In this document: positions 25,202 to 34,439 of the stretch, piece by piece
Layout of the letters: the number at the start of each line of letters is the position of its first letter
How positions within the stretch are numbered: position 1 is the stretch's first letter
The notes under the pieces: model-generated
What the model was told of the DNA's origin: nothing
Seen by the model: only the letters and a program-made list of their open reading frames with translations
Database searches by the model: none
Program-made: the position numbers and the translations under genes
Assembly (NCBI RefSeq): GCF_006439025.1
Contig: NZ_RCYZ01000010.1
Coordinates: 62,001 to 126,000, forward strand
DNA length: 64,000 nt
From: Hymenobacter nivis
GTDB lineage: Bacteria > Bacteroidota > Bacteroidia > Cytophagales > Hymenobacteraceae
Direction: 5' to 3'

Positions 25202-28200
25202 CTACGCCACCGTCAGCACCAGGTCGTCGGCGGCTACGCGGGTGCCCGCGGGCAGGTCGATGCTGGCCACGGTGAGGTCGTTGGGGGCCGTGATGGTGGT
25301 TTCCATCTTCATGGCCTCGATGACGAACAGCGGCGTGTTGCGCGGCACGGCGGCCCCGGCTTCCACCAGCACTTTGCTGAGCATGCCTTGCAGCGGCGCA
25401 GCAATCTGGTGGGGGTTGGCTTTGTCGGCCTTCGGGTTGCTGACCTTGGTGACGGCCACGGCCCGGTCGCGCACCTCCAGGTTGCGGGTTTGGCCGTTGA
25501 GGATGAAGAACAGCGTGCGCGTGCCCTCCTCGTTCACGGGGCCCACGGACTGCACGCTCACGAGCACCGACTTGCCGCGGGCAATTTCCACGATGGTTTC
25601 CTCGCCCAGCTCCAGGCCGTAAAAGAACACCGGCGTGGGCACCCGGCTCACGTCGCCGTACAGCTCGCGGTGCGCCCAGTATTCCTCGAACACCTTGGGA
25701 TAGAGCAGGCTGGAGAGCAAGTGAGTAAACTTGCCGCCGGGGTGCGTTTCCTGAAACGCGGCCCACTCCTTATCAAAATCGATGGGCTCCAAGTGGTCGT
25801 TGGGCCGGTCGGTGAAGGGCGTTTCGTTGCGCAGCACCAGCTTCTGCAGCTCGGCGGGCCAGCCGCCCTCGGGCTGCCCAATGTCGCCGCGGAACAGCTC
25901 GCGCACCGACTCAGGGAAGCTCAGCGTTTCCCCTTTTTCCATCACGTCGGCCGGGCTTAGGTTGTTGCTCACCATGAACAAGGCCATGTCGCCCACGATT
26001 TTGCTGCTGGGCGTCACCTTCACAATGTCGCCGAACATTTGATTGACGTCGGCAAAGCGCTGCTTCACCTCCTCGAACTTGTCGGCCAGGCCCAGGGCCG
26101 CTGCTTGGGGCCGCAGGTTGGAGTACTGCCCGCCCGGAATCTCGTGCTGAAACACCTCCGACGTGCCCGCTTTCAAGCCCGACTCGAAGGGGTAATAATG
26201 CTCGCGCACGGCTTCCCAGTAGTTGCTAAACTCGTTAAGTGAGGCCTGGTCGAACTCGCGGTGGCGCGGCGTGTGGCGCATCATTTCCACCGCCGAGTTG
26301 AAGTTGGGTTGCGAGGTAAGGCCCGACAGGGACCCCAGGGCCACGTCAATTACGTTCACGCCGGCCTCCACGGCCTTGAGGTGGGTGGCGGCCTGCAGGC
26401 TGCTGGTGTCGTGGGTGTGCAGGTGAATGGGCAGCTTCACGGTGTCGCGCAGGCCGGCAATGAGCTCGCCGGCGGCGTAGGGCTTCAGCAGCCCGGCCAT
26501 GTCCTTGATGCAGAGGATATGGGCCCCGGCGTCCTCCAGCTGCTTGGCCAGCTTGAGGTAATAATCGAGCGTGTACTTGGTCCGCTTCGGGTCCATGATG
26601 TCGCCGGTGTAGCAGATGGCGGCCTCGGCCAAGCGGTCGGTTTTACGCACAAAGTTGATGCACGACTCCATGCCCTTCATCCAGTTCAGCGAGTCGAAAA
26701 TGCGGAACACGTCCACGCCCGTTTCGGCCGCCACCTGCACAAATTTCTCGGTCAAATTATCCGGGTACGCCTTGTAGCCCACGCCGTTGGCCCCCCGGAT
26801 TAGCATTTGCAGCAGGATGTTGGGCACGGCCTCGCGCAGGCGGGCCAGGCGGGCCCAGGGGTCCTCGTGCAAAAAGCGCAAAGCCACGTCGAACGTGGCG
26901 CCGCCCCACACCTCCAGCGAGAAGGTTTGGGGGTGGCGCTGGGCGTAGGCGCGGGCCACCTTCAGCATGTCGTAGGTGCGCATGCGGGTGGCCAGCAGGC
27001 TCTGGTGGGCGTCGCGCAGCGTGGTGTCGGTGTAGTGCACCAGCGGCTCGGCGCGCAGCCATTCGGCAAACTTCTCGGGGCCCAGTTCGTCGAGCTTCTG
27101 TTTGGTGCCGGGCGCAGGCACGGCGTCGGCGTCGAAGTGCGGCAGGCGCGGGCGGCGCAGCGCGGGGCGCGGGGCCTCGCGCACGGCGGCCGGCACGTCG
27201 GCGTTGCCGTTCACCACCACGTCGCCGATGAAGTGCAGCAGGCGCGTGGCCCGGTCGAGGCGCGTTTCAAACTTGAACAGCCCGGGGTGGTCCTTGATGA
27301 AATCGACGGTGGCGCGGCCGGCTTGGAAATCGGCGTCGGCCACGATGTTTTGCAAAAACTGGATGTTGGTGCGCACCCCGCGCACCCGGAATTCTTCCAG
27401 CGTGCGCAGCATCTTCAGGGCCGCGCCGGCCAGCGTGGCCGAGTGCGTGGACACCTTCACCAGCAACGAGTCGAAAAACGGCGACACCACGGCCCCCGGG
27501 TACACCGAGCCCTCGTCGAGGCGCACGCCAAAGCCGCCCGCCGAGCGGTAGGCCACGATGGTGCCGTAGTCGGGCTTGAAGTCGTTGGCCGGGTCCTCGG
27601 TCGTCACGCGGCACTGGATGGCGCAGCCGTTGCGCGGCACCACCACGCCCGCGCCCAGCCCAATTTCGGGCGACTCCAGCGGGTAGCCGGCAGCGATAAA
27701 GAGCTGGGTTTTGATGAGGTCGATGCCCGTCACCATCTCCGTCACCGTGTGTTCCACCTGGATGCGGGGGTTCACCTCGATGAAGTAAATGCGGTCCTGC
27801 TCGGGGTTCACGAGGAACTCTACCGTGCCCACGTTGTCGTAGCCCACGGCCCGCCCAATGCGCAGCGCGTACTCGTACAGCAGGTGGCGCTGGTGCTCGG
27901 GCAAGTCCAGGGCCGGGGCCACCTCCACCACTTTCTGGAAGCGGCGCTGCACCGAGCAGTCGCGCTCGTAGAGGTGCACGAGGTGGCCGTGCTGGTCGCC
28001 CACGAGCTGCACTTCGATGTGCTTAGGCCGCTCCACAAACTTCTCCAGGAACACCGTATCGTCGCCAAAGGCGTTCAGGGCCTCGTTGCGGGCCTCAAAA
28101 AAGCCTTTTTCCAGCTGCTCATCGTCACGGATGACGCGCATGCCACGGCCGCCGCCGCCGCTGGCCGCCTTCAGCATCACGGGGTAGCCGATGCGCTGGG

Positions 28201-28648
28201 CCTCGCTTTTCGCGGTTTCGAAGTCGTTCAGCTCCTGCTCGCTGCTCTCGATCTGGGGCACCTGGCACTCCACGGCCACGGCCTTGGCGCGCACTTTATC
28301 GCCGAGGGCCTCCATGGCCTCGGGCCGGGGCCCCACGAAGATGATGCCCTCCTCACGGCAGCGGCGGGCCAGCGTGGCGTTTTCGCTCAAGAAGCCGTAG
28401 CCGGGGTGAATGGCGTTGGCGCCGTTGGCCTTGGCCACGCGCAGCAACCCCTCGATGTCCAAGTAAGGCTTCAGCGGCTCGTCGTCGCCGCCGATCTGGT
28501 AGGCCTCGTCGGCCTTGTAGCGGTGCTGCGAGTAGCGGTCTTCGTGGGTGTACACGGCCACCGTGGGGATGTTCAATTCGGTGGCGGCGCGCAGCACGCG
28601 GATGGCAATTTCGCCCCGGTTGGCGACGAGCAGTTTGGTGATTTTCAT
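25202..28648 (-). CDS. pyc: Pyruvate carboxylase
   Basis: Biotin-dependent anaplerotic enzyme converting pyruvate, bicarbonate and ATP to oxaloacetate. At 1148 residues it is the normal single-chain length. Biotin carboxylase domain: begins KLLVANRGEIAIRVLRA, ATP-grasp loop KAASGGGGRGMRVI near residue 160, EVNPRIQVEHTVTEM near 290. Carboxyltransferase domain from about 530: TDTTLRDAHQSLLATRMRTYD, EVWGGATFDVALRFL, IFDSLNWM, and metal-ligand region HLHTHDTSS. The allosteric linker is followed by the biotinyl domain with the carrier motif EAMKMET (Lys1114). All parts are intact. It stands alone, with a perfect palindrome one base after its stop and 787 bp of mostly non-coding DNA upstream. Confidence 0.98.
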   Translation of the reverse strand: MKITKLLVANRGEIAIRVLRAATELNIPTVAVYTHEDRYSQHRYKADEAYQIGGDDEPLKPYLDIEGLLRVAKANGANAIHPGYGFLSENATLARRCREEGIIFVGPRPEAMEALGDKVRAKAVAVECQVPQIESSEQELNDFETAKSEAQRIGYPVMLKAASGGGGRGMRVIRDDEQLEKGFFEARNEALNAFGDDTVFLEKFVERPKHIEVQLVGDQHGHLVHLYERDCSVQRRFQKVVEVAPALDLPEHQRHLLYEYALRIGRAVGYDNVGTVEFLVNPEQDRIYFIEVNPRIQVEHTVTEMVTGIDLIKTQLFIAAGYPLESPEIGLGAGVVVPRNGCAIQCRVTTEDPANDFKPDYGTIVAYRSAGGFGVRLDEGSVYPGAVVSPFFDSLLVKVSTHSATLAGAALKMLRTLEEFRVRGVRTNIQFLQNIVADADFQAGRATVDFIKDHPGLFKFETRLDRATRLLHFIGDVVVNGNADVPAAVREAPRPALRRPRLPHFDADAVPAPGTKQKLDELGPEKFAEWLRAEPLVHYTDTTLRDAHQSLLATRMRTYDMLKVARAYAQRHPQTFSLEVWGGATFDVALRFLHEDPWARLARLREAVPNILLQMLIRGANGVGYKAYPDNLTEKFVQVAAETGVDVFRIFDSLNWMKGMESCINFVRKTDRLAEAAICYTGDIMDPKRTKYTLDYYLKLAKQLEDAGAHILCIKDMAGLLKPYAAGELIAGLRDTVKLPIHLHTHDTSSLQAATHLKAVEAGVNVIDVALGSLSGLTSQPNFNSAVEMMRHTPRHREFDQASLNEFSNYWEAVREHYYPFESGLKAGTSEVFQHEIPGGQYSNLRPQAAALGLADKFEEVKQRFADVNQMFGDIVKVTPSSKIVGDMALFMVSNNLSPADVMEKGETLSFPESVRELFRGDIGQPEGGWPAELQKLVLRNETPFTDRPNDHLEPIDFDKEWAAFQETHPGGKFTHLLSSLLYPKVFEEYWAHRELYGDVSRVPTPVFFYGLELGEETIVEIARGKSVLVSVQSVGPVNEEGTRTLFFILNGQTRNLEVRDRAVAVTKVSNPKADKANPHQIAAPLQGMLSKVLVEAGAAVPRNTPLFVIEAMKMETTITAPNDLTVASIDLPAGTRVAADDLVLTVA

Positions 28649-29435
28649 ACGGAACAGCGGTTGACTAGCCGGCGGCTAAGCTACGGCCGGGGCCCCACCC
28701 GTGCCAATTCCAATGCATAAATCACGCAGATTTATCCAATTCAACCGGCGCCCGCCCACGCCCCTTCCACGCGCAAACCCCGCGCAGCGCGGCTGGCCAG
28801 CGGTTTCAATGCCGGGGCCCCAAGCGGGGTTGCAGGTGCCCAGCCGCTCGTGGCTTGGGCCCCCACACCCAGCATTGCCCTCCTAAGTATTCGCAAGCGC
28901 AACGAGTAAAACAGCCTCCCGCCGCTGCCCCCGGGGGGCTGGTATTATGAGCCACGCGGGGCTGAAATACGTGGCCGGCGCGCGCGGCAGGCCGCAGACG
29001 CGGACATCCAGATTTCAGGTACTTTTTTATCAATAATTATACTACAAATAATTGATAAACTGGATTTTAACTCAATATCAAGCCAATTATAAACAATGTA
29101 ATGAATAATAACTAGAAAAAATACTATTATAAAATGCTAGTAAGCGCTTATTAATTTGAGGTGAAGATGAATTTTTGATAAAGGTTCGAATTCTAAATTG
29201 CATCCGCAAACGATTGTTATCGGCCACATCAAATAAGATGTGCAACGGATTGCTTCGAACAGTGCCTGCAGGGCCTTCCGAAATGGCCCATCCCAGCTGC
29301 TCGCACACAGAACACGGCGACGTCGCTTCTGCTCATCTGCTGCCGGGGCCCCTGCCCAGTGCCCGCACGCGCCCTGCTTGAGCGGGGAACAGCCTTGCTT
29401 GCTACGCCCAAACCTCTTCACCCAACCCGTTTCGT
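28649..29435. other. 787-bp intergenic region with AT-rich island
   Basis: No convincing gene is seen. The part to about 29010 is GC-rich and featureless. From about 29020 to 29230 the DNA becomes strongly AT-rich and includes a hairpin (TTATCAATAATT at 29027-29038 with AATAATTGATAA at 29047-29058, one mismatch). This island lies upstream of the second SusC gene and probably holds its control elements, but I could not find a confident -33/-7 pair. Short frames at 28701-28886 and 29087-29421 look spurious. Confidence 0.5.
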
Positions 29436-32400
29436 ATGAAACCTCACTTACTGTTATTTTTCCTCCTTGCCTTTGTGGCCGCGCCCTTTCGGTCGATGGC
29501 CCAGGTAACCATTAAAGGCACCGTGGCCGACGGGGCCAAGGGCGACCGCCTCCCCGGCGTGAGCATTGTGGTGAAAGGCACCACCCGCGGCACCACCTCC
29601 AACTCGGACGGTACCTACGCGCTGGCGCTGCCCAGCACACCGGCCGTCCTGATTTTCTCCTTCGTGGGCTACCAGACCACCGAGCGGAGCGTAACCGGCC
29701 AGGCAACCCTGGACGTGAGCCTCGACGAGCAAAAAGCCCTTGATGAGGTGGTGGTAGTGGGCTACGGCACCATTAAGAAGAGCGACCTGACGGGCTCGGT
29801 GGCCGTCGTCAAAACCGACGACATCCTCAAAACCATCCCCACCAGCATCAACCAGGGCCTGCAAGGGCAGGTGGCGGGCGTGCAGGTGAATCGCAGCGAC
29901 GGGGCCCCAGGCGCGGGCATCAGCCTCACCATCCGGGGAGCCAACTCATTTTCGGGCAGCGAGCCGCTGTACGTCATTGACGGAATTCCCTTCACCTCGC
30001 CCGCACCCACCCAGGCGTCGGCGGGCGTCACGTCGCAGCAGTCAACCAACGCGCTGTCCTACATCAACCCGCAGGACATTGCCAGCCTGGAAGTGCTGAA
30101 AGATGCCTCGGCCACTGCCATTTACGGCTCGCGCGGAGCCAACGGCGTGGTGCTTATCACCACCAAAAAGGGCCAGGCCGGCAAGGATAAAATCGAGCTG
30201 ATTGCCAACACCAGCGTGGCCCAGCTTTCGAAGCGCATCAAGGTGCTCGATGCCTACCAGTACGCCCTGTTTCAGAACGAGGCGTACCAGAACAACATCA
30301 CCTACAACGGGGCGGCCCCGGGCACTGCGCCCTTCCCCGGCGTGGTGGCCTTCGACCCCGCCACGGGCACGCAGACGCGCCAGCCGGCCCCCGAGGATTT
30401 TCTGACGGGCGTGCAGGGCACTTCCCTGCCAGACGGCTTTACGGGCACCAACTGGCAGGACCAGATTTTCCGCACCGGCCTGACCAAGGACTATACGCTA
30501 CGCATTTCGGGCGGCAGCGACAAGGGCAACTACTCGGTGTCGGGCAACGTGCTCGACCAGCAGGGTACCATTAAGAACTCGGGCTACACGCGCTACGGCC
30601 TGCAGGCCAACATCAACCGCAAGCTCTACAAATGGCTGGAGTTTGGCACGAGCAACAACGTGACCTTCAGCGACTACAAGCTGGCCAAGTCAAACTCCAA
30701 CGGCAACGAGTCGAGCATCATCAGCTCGGCGCTGTTCTTCCCGCCCACGTACCCCACCACGGTGGACGCGGCGGCCATTGCCCGCGAAAATACCACCGCG
30801 TACTACCCCCAGGCCAACCCGCTGCTGTACTTGCAGCAGGCCAAGGACCAGACGGCCTCGGTGGGCATTTATTCGTCCAACTACCTGCAAATGCAGTTTA
30901 CGCCCTGGCTGAGCTTCCGCCAGAACCTGGGCGTGAACTACAACACCAACAACCGGGAGGTGTACTTTGGCCGCCGCTTGCAGGAGGGCCGCCAGGTGAA
31001 CGGCTCGGCTTACGTATCGGACGATACCTGGCGCGGCATCACGCTGGAGTCCATCCTGAGCGCCAACAAGACCTTCGGCCAGGACCACACCATCAACGCG
31101 GTGGCGGGCGTGACGCGCGAAACGGGCTACTCGTACTACCGCAACATGTCGGCCACGGGCTTCCCCGACGATATTTTGCAGGACAACAGCATCGGCAACG
31201 GGGCCAACCAGCGGCAGTTGAACAGCGGCAAAACCGAAAACTCGCTGCTCTCGGTGCTGGGCCGCATCAACTACAGCTACAAAGGGCGCTACCTGGCCAC
31301 AGTGTCGTTCCGGCGCGACGGGTCGAGCAAATTTGCCACGGCCAACAAGTACGCCAACTTCTCGTCGTTCTCGCTGGGCTGGAACATTGCGGACGAGGCC
31401 TTTATGCGCAACCTGAACGCCTTCAGCAACCTGAAGCTGCGCGCGGGCTACGGCGAAACCGGCAACCAGGGCATCGGCTCGTACCGCACGCTGCAGCTGC
31501 TGGGCTTCTCGCCCTACCCGCTCGGCGGCAGCCTGCAGGCCGGCTACGCCGACCAGCCCTACCTGGGGGCCCCCGACCCCAACCTGCGCTGGGAAACCAC
31601 CGGCCAGTACAACGTGGGCCTGGACGTGGGCATTCTGCAAAACCGCTTCAACCTGACGGTGGACGTGTACCGCAAGCTCACCCGCGACCTGCTCCAGCAG
31701 GTGCAAACGCCGCTCAGCAGCGGCTTCCCCTTGCAGCAAACCAACATCGGGGCGGTGGAGAACCGGGGCCTGGAAGTTTCGGGCATCGGCACAGTGCTCA
31801 CCACTCCCCGCTTCAAATGGGACGTGAACGCCAACATCTCTTTCAACCGCAACAAGCTGCGCGACCTGCCGGGCGACCAGTTTGCCCAGCGCCTGTACTT
31901 CGGGGCCGATAACTTCTTCTTGCAGCGCAACGGCCAGCCCATCGGCACGGTGTACGGCTTTGTGGAAGACGGCTACTACGACAACCTGGCCGAGGTGAAG
32001 GCCGACCCGCAGTTTGCCAACCTGGGCGAGGCCTTGCAGCGCCAGCAGATCGGCGAAATCAAGTACAAAAACCTCGACGGAGACCCCACCAGCATCAGCG
32101 CCAGCGACCGCACCATCATCGGCAACACGAACCCCAAGTACAGCTACGGGGTGACCAACAACTTCTCGTACCGCGGCTTCAACCTGAGCGTGTTTGTGCA
32201 GGGCGTGCAGGGCGGCGACATCGTGAACACCAACCTCTACCAGATTCGGATGGGCAAGGTGGCCAACCTGCCGCAGGAGGTGTACGACACGCGCTGGACG
32301 CCCGAAAACGCCGCCAACGCCCAGTGGCCCAAGGCCCTGGCCGCCGACACCCGCCAGCAGCGCCTCTCCAACCGCCTCATCGAGGACGGCTCCTACGTGC

Positions 32401-32624
32401 GCCTCAAGAACATCAACTTCGGCTACGTCTTCAAGCAGCCCACCAGCTTCATCGACGCCATCAACGTGTACGGCAGCGTGAGCAACGTGTTCACCGTCAC
32501 CAAGTACAGCTGGTTCGACCCGGACGTGAATGCCTTCGGCGGCGACGCTTCGCGCCGGGGCGTGGACATGAACTCCTACCCCAACAGCCGCACCTACACG
32601 CTGGGCCTGCGCCTTGGCTTCTAA
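29436..32624 (+). CDS. SusC/RagA-family TonB-linked outer membrane transporter (second locus)
   Basis: Second SusC-type transporter, 1062 residues. Signal peptide MKPHLLLFFLLAFVAAPFRSMAQ, then a carboxypeptidase-D-like domain (VTIKGTVADGAKGDRLPGVSIVV), TonB-box-like DEVVVVGYGT near residue 104, plug motifs QGQVAGVQV, LTIRGANSFSGSEPLYVIDG and EVLKDASATAIYGSRGANGV, and a long barrel with repeated strand pairs (RDGSSKFATANKYANF, LRAGYGETGNQGIGSYRT). The last residues are YTLGLRLGF with a terminal Phe, as required by the barrel assembly machinery. SusD follows after 24 bp. Substrate is unknown because no glycoside hydrolase is in the locus. Confidence 0.95.
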   Translation: MKPHLLLFFLLAFVAAPFRSMAQVTIKGTVADGAKGDRLPGVSIVVKGTTRGTTSNSDGTYALALPSTPAVLIFSFVGYQTTERSVTGQATLDVSLDEQKALDEVVVVGYGTIKKSDLTGSVAVVKTDDILKTIPTSINQGLQGQVAGVQVNRSDGAPGAGISLTIRGANSFSGSEPLYVIDGIPFTSPAPTQASAGVTSQQSTNALSYINPQDIASLEVLKDASATAIYGSRGANGVVLITTKKGQAGKDKIELIANTSVAQLSKRIKVLDAYQYALFQNEAYQNNITYNGAAPGTAPFPGVVAFDPATGTQTRQPAPEDFLTGVQGTSLPDGFTGTNWQDQIFRTGLTKDYTLRISGGSDKGNYSVSGNVLDQQGTIKNSGYTRYGLQANINRKLYKWLEFGTSNNVTFSDYKLAKSNSNGNESSIISSALFFPPTYPTTVDAAAIARENTTAYYPQANPLLYLQQAKDQTASVGIYSSNYLQMQFTPWLSFRQNLGVNYNTNNREVYFGRRLQEGRQVNGSAYVSDDTWRGITLESILSANKTFGQDHTINAVAGVTRETGYSYYRNMSATGFPDDILQDNSIGNGANQRQLNSGKTENSLLSVLGRINYSYKGRYLATVSFRRDGSSKFATANKYANFSSFSLGWNIADEAFMRNLNAFSNLKLRAGYGETGNQGIGSYRTLQLLGFSPYPLGGSLQAGYADQPYLGAPDPNLRWETTGQYNVGLDVGILQNRFNLTVDVYRKLTRDLLQQVQTPLSSGFPLQQTNIGAVENRGLEVSGIGTVLTTPRFKWDVNANISFNRNKLRDLPGDQFAQRLYFGADNFFLQRNGQPIGTVYGFVEDGYYDNLAEVKADPQFANLGEALQRQQIGEIKYKNLDGDPTSISASDRTIIGNTNPKYSYGVTNNFSYRGFNLSVFVQGVQGGDIVNTNLYQIRMGKVANLPQEVYDTRWTPENAANAQWPKALAADTRQQRLSNRLIEDGSYVRLKNINFGYVFKQPTSFIDAINVYGSVSNVFTVTKYSWFDPDVNAFGGDASRRGVDMNSYPNSRTYTLGLRLGF

Positions 32625-32648
32625 CCGCTTTTATTCCAACTGCTTATC

Positions 32649-34322
32649 ATGAAAAAAAGCATTCTATCGGTCTTCGCAGCGGCCTCGCTGCTCGGGGCCA
32701 CGGCCTGCAAGGATTTTATTACCGAAAACCCCATCTCGAACGTGGGGCCCTCCCAGGTAACGGACAGCAACGCCTACGTGAACGGGGCCCTGAACACCAT
32801 TGTGTCGGACAACATGTTCCGCTACGGGCAGTTCCCGAACCTGTGGGACTACGACTCGGACGACTCGACCGGCCCGAGCTGGGCCTTTGGCGACATCGGG
32901 GCCGGCAACTTCCAGAACTACTGGGGCATCGACACGGGCTGGAGCGGCCCCTACGTGCTCATCCACCGCTGCAACTTCGGCATCGCGCAGGTAGGGGCCC
33001 TGAGCATGGACCCCACGGCCCAGAAGGACGCCATTGCGCAGCTCAAGACGCTGCGCGCCTGGGCGTACTTTATGCTGGTGCGGGCCTACGGGCCGGTGCC
33101 GCTGTTTGAGAAGTCGATTGTGGAGGGCACCGCCCCGCAGCAGGCCCGCACGCCGGTGAAGGACATTTATGCCTTCATCATCAACGATCTGAAGGCGGCC
33201 GAAACGGACCTGCTGCCGGCCGCCGCCGCCATTGTGGGCCACCCCAACCAGGGCGTGGCCAAGAGCCTGCTGGCCAAGGTGTACGTAACGATGGCCTCCG
33301 GTGCGCTGGCCAGCGGCCAGGTCACGGTGCTGGGGGGCCCCACCTACTCGATGGTGGGCGGCAAGAAAATTCTGCTGCCCCCCGTGGCCCTCACCCACAC
33401 CAAAACGGTGGTGGCGGGCCTCGAAGGCCTGAGCGCGGCCGACTACTTCAAGCTGGCCCGCGACAAGGCGCAAGAGGTAATCAGCAGCAACGCCTACACC
33501 CTGTTCAACTCGTACGCCGACGTGTGGAATGTGGCCAACCAGAACCGGGGCGAGCACATCTGGTCCATCCAGACCGTGGTGAACGACCCCAACTACGGCA
33601 ACGAAATCTCGTTGTTCCGCATCGGCCGCATCACCACCCTCGGCGAGATTGAGGGCGGCTGGATTGCCGAGTCGGACCACTGGTACCGGCTGTTTGAACC
33701 CGGTGACCAGCGCATCACCGACGGCGTGCTGCACCGCTGGAAAATGTGGGGCGGCGTGCACTACTACCCCTTCGGCGACAGCCTGGCCGTGGCGGGCACC
33801 GACCTGAGCGCCGCCGCCGTGGCCAAGCGCGCCAAGTACGGCTACCTGCCCGGCGACCAGTCGGGCGTGGACGATGCCCACGTGGCCCGCCTGCGCAAGT
33901 TCGAGGCCGTGAGCGACCGCACCGTGACGCGCAGCAACTTCAACTTCCCGCTGCTGCGCTACCCCGACGTGCTGCTCATCTACGCCGAGGCGGCCAACGA
34001 AACCAACGGGGGCCCCACCGCCGAAGCCCTTGAGGCCGTGAACCAAGTGCGCCGCCGCAACGGCGCGTCCGAGGTAAAGAGCATGGGCCAGCAGGCCTTC
34101 CGCTCCTTCGTGCTGGAGGAGCGCCGCCGCGAATTGGCCCTGGAAGGCGACCGCCGCTGGGACCTGATGCGCTGGGGCATCTACCTGCCCGTGCTCAACG
34201 CCCTCGACAACGACGAGAACAACGTGCTGAAGCGCCGCACCAACAAGCACCTGCTGATGCCAATTCCGGTGTCGGAGCTGAACGCCAACAAGCTAATTAC
34301 CAGCAACAACCCCGGCTGGTAG
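32649..34322 (+). CDS. SusD/RagB-family lipoprotein (second locus)
   Basis: Surface lipoprotein partner of the SusC gene 24 bp upstream, 557 residues. The signal peptide ends in GATAC (Cys20), followed by KDFITENPIS, the start typical of RagB/SusD proteins. Helical repeats include AQLKTLRAWAYFMLVRAYGPVPLF near residue 135. The conserved C-terminal half contains LLRYPDVLLIYAEAANETNGG, LEAVNQVRRRNGA, FVLEERRRELALEGDRRWDLMRWG and the terminal NNPGW. A stem-loop (34330-34392) separates it from the next lipoprotein gene. Confidence 0.95.
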   Translation: MKKSILSVFAAASLLGATACKDFITENPISNVGPSQVTDSNAYVNGALNTIVSDNMFRYGQFPNLWDYDSDDSTGPSWAFGDIGAGNFQNYWGIDTGWSGPYVLIHRCNFGIAQVGALSMDPTAQKDAIAQLKTLRAWAYFMLVRAYGPVPLFEKSIVEGTAPQQARTPVKDIYAFIINDLKAAETDLLPAAAAIVGHPNQGVAKSLLAKVYVTMASGALASGQVTVLGGPTYSMVGGKKILLPPVALTHTKTVVAGLEGLSAADYFKLARDKAQEVISSNAYTLFNSYADVWNVANQNRGEHIWSIQTVVNDPNYGNEISLFRIGRITTLGEIEGGWIAESDHWYRLFEPGDQRITDGVLHRWKMWGGVHYYPFGDSLAVAGTDLSAAAVAKRAKYGYLPGDQSGVDDAHVARLRKFEAVSDRTVTRSNFNFPLLRYPDVLLIYAEAANETNGGPTAEALEAVNQVRRRNGASEVKSMGQQAFRSFVLEERRRELALEGDRRWDLMRWGIYLPVLNALDNDENNVLKRRTNKHLLMPIPVSELNANKLITSNNPGW

Positions 34323-34329
34323 GCCGAGC

Positions 34330-34392
34330 GCGCGTGCCGCCTCCCGGGGCCCTGCCCCTGGCCCCAAAGGGCGCGGATGGGGCGGCACGCGC
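34330..34392. terminator. Stem-loop between susD and glycan-binding lipoprotein gene
   Basis: GCGCGTGCCGCC (34330-34341) pairs exactly with GGCGGCACGCGC (34381-34392). A 39-nt GC-rich loop itself contains GGGGCCCT. No T-run follows, so it is more likely an intercistronic processing or attenuation hairpin than a full terminator. Its place just after susD mirrors the stem-loop at 7135-7208. Confidence 0.5.
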
Positions 34393-34439
34393 CTCCCACC
34401 GACGCAAGCTCTCTGCTAAATCTTGAAAATCAATCGTGT

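Noticed and set aside
26807..28720. A 637-codon open frame antisense to pyruvate carboxylase
   Set aside because: It is a by-product of high GC content and codon periodicity in pyc. Its translation is low-complexity (His, Gly, Val, Arg rich) with no domain.
29087..29515. Short frames on both strands in the AT-rich gap before the second SusC
   Set aside because: Composition is that of untranslated DNA, with no signal peptide or motif.
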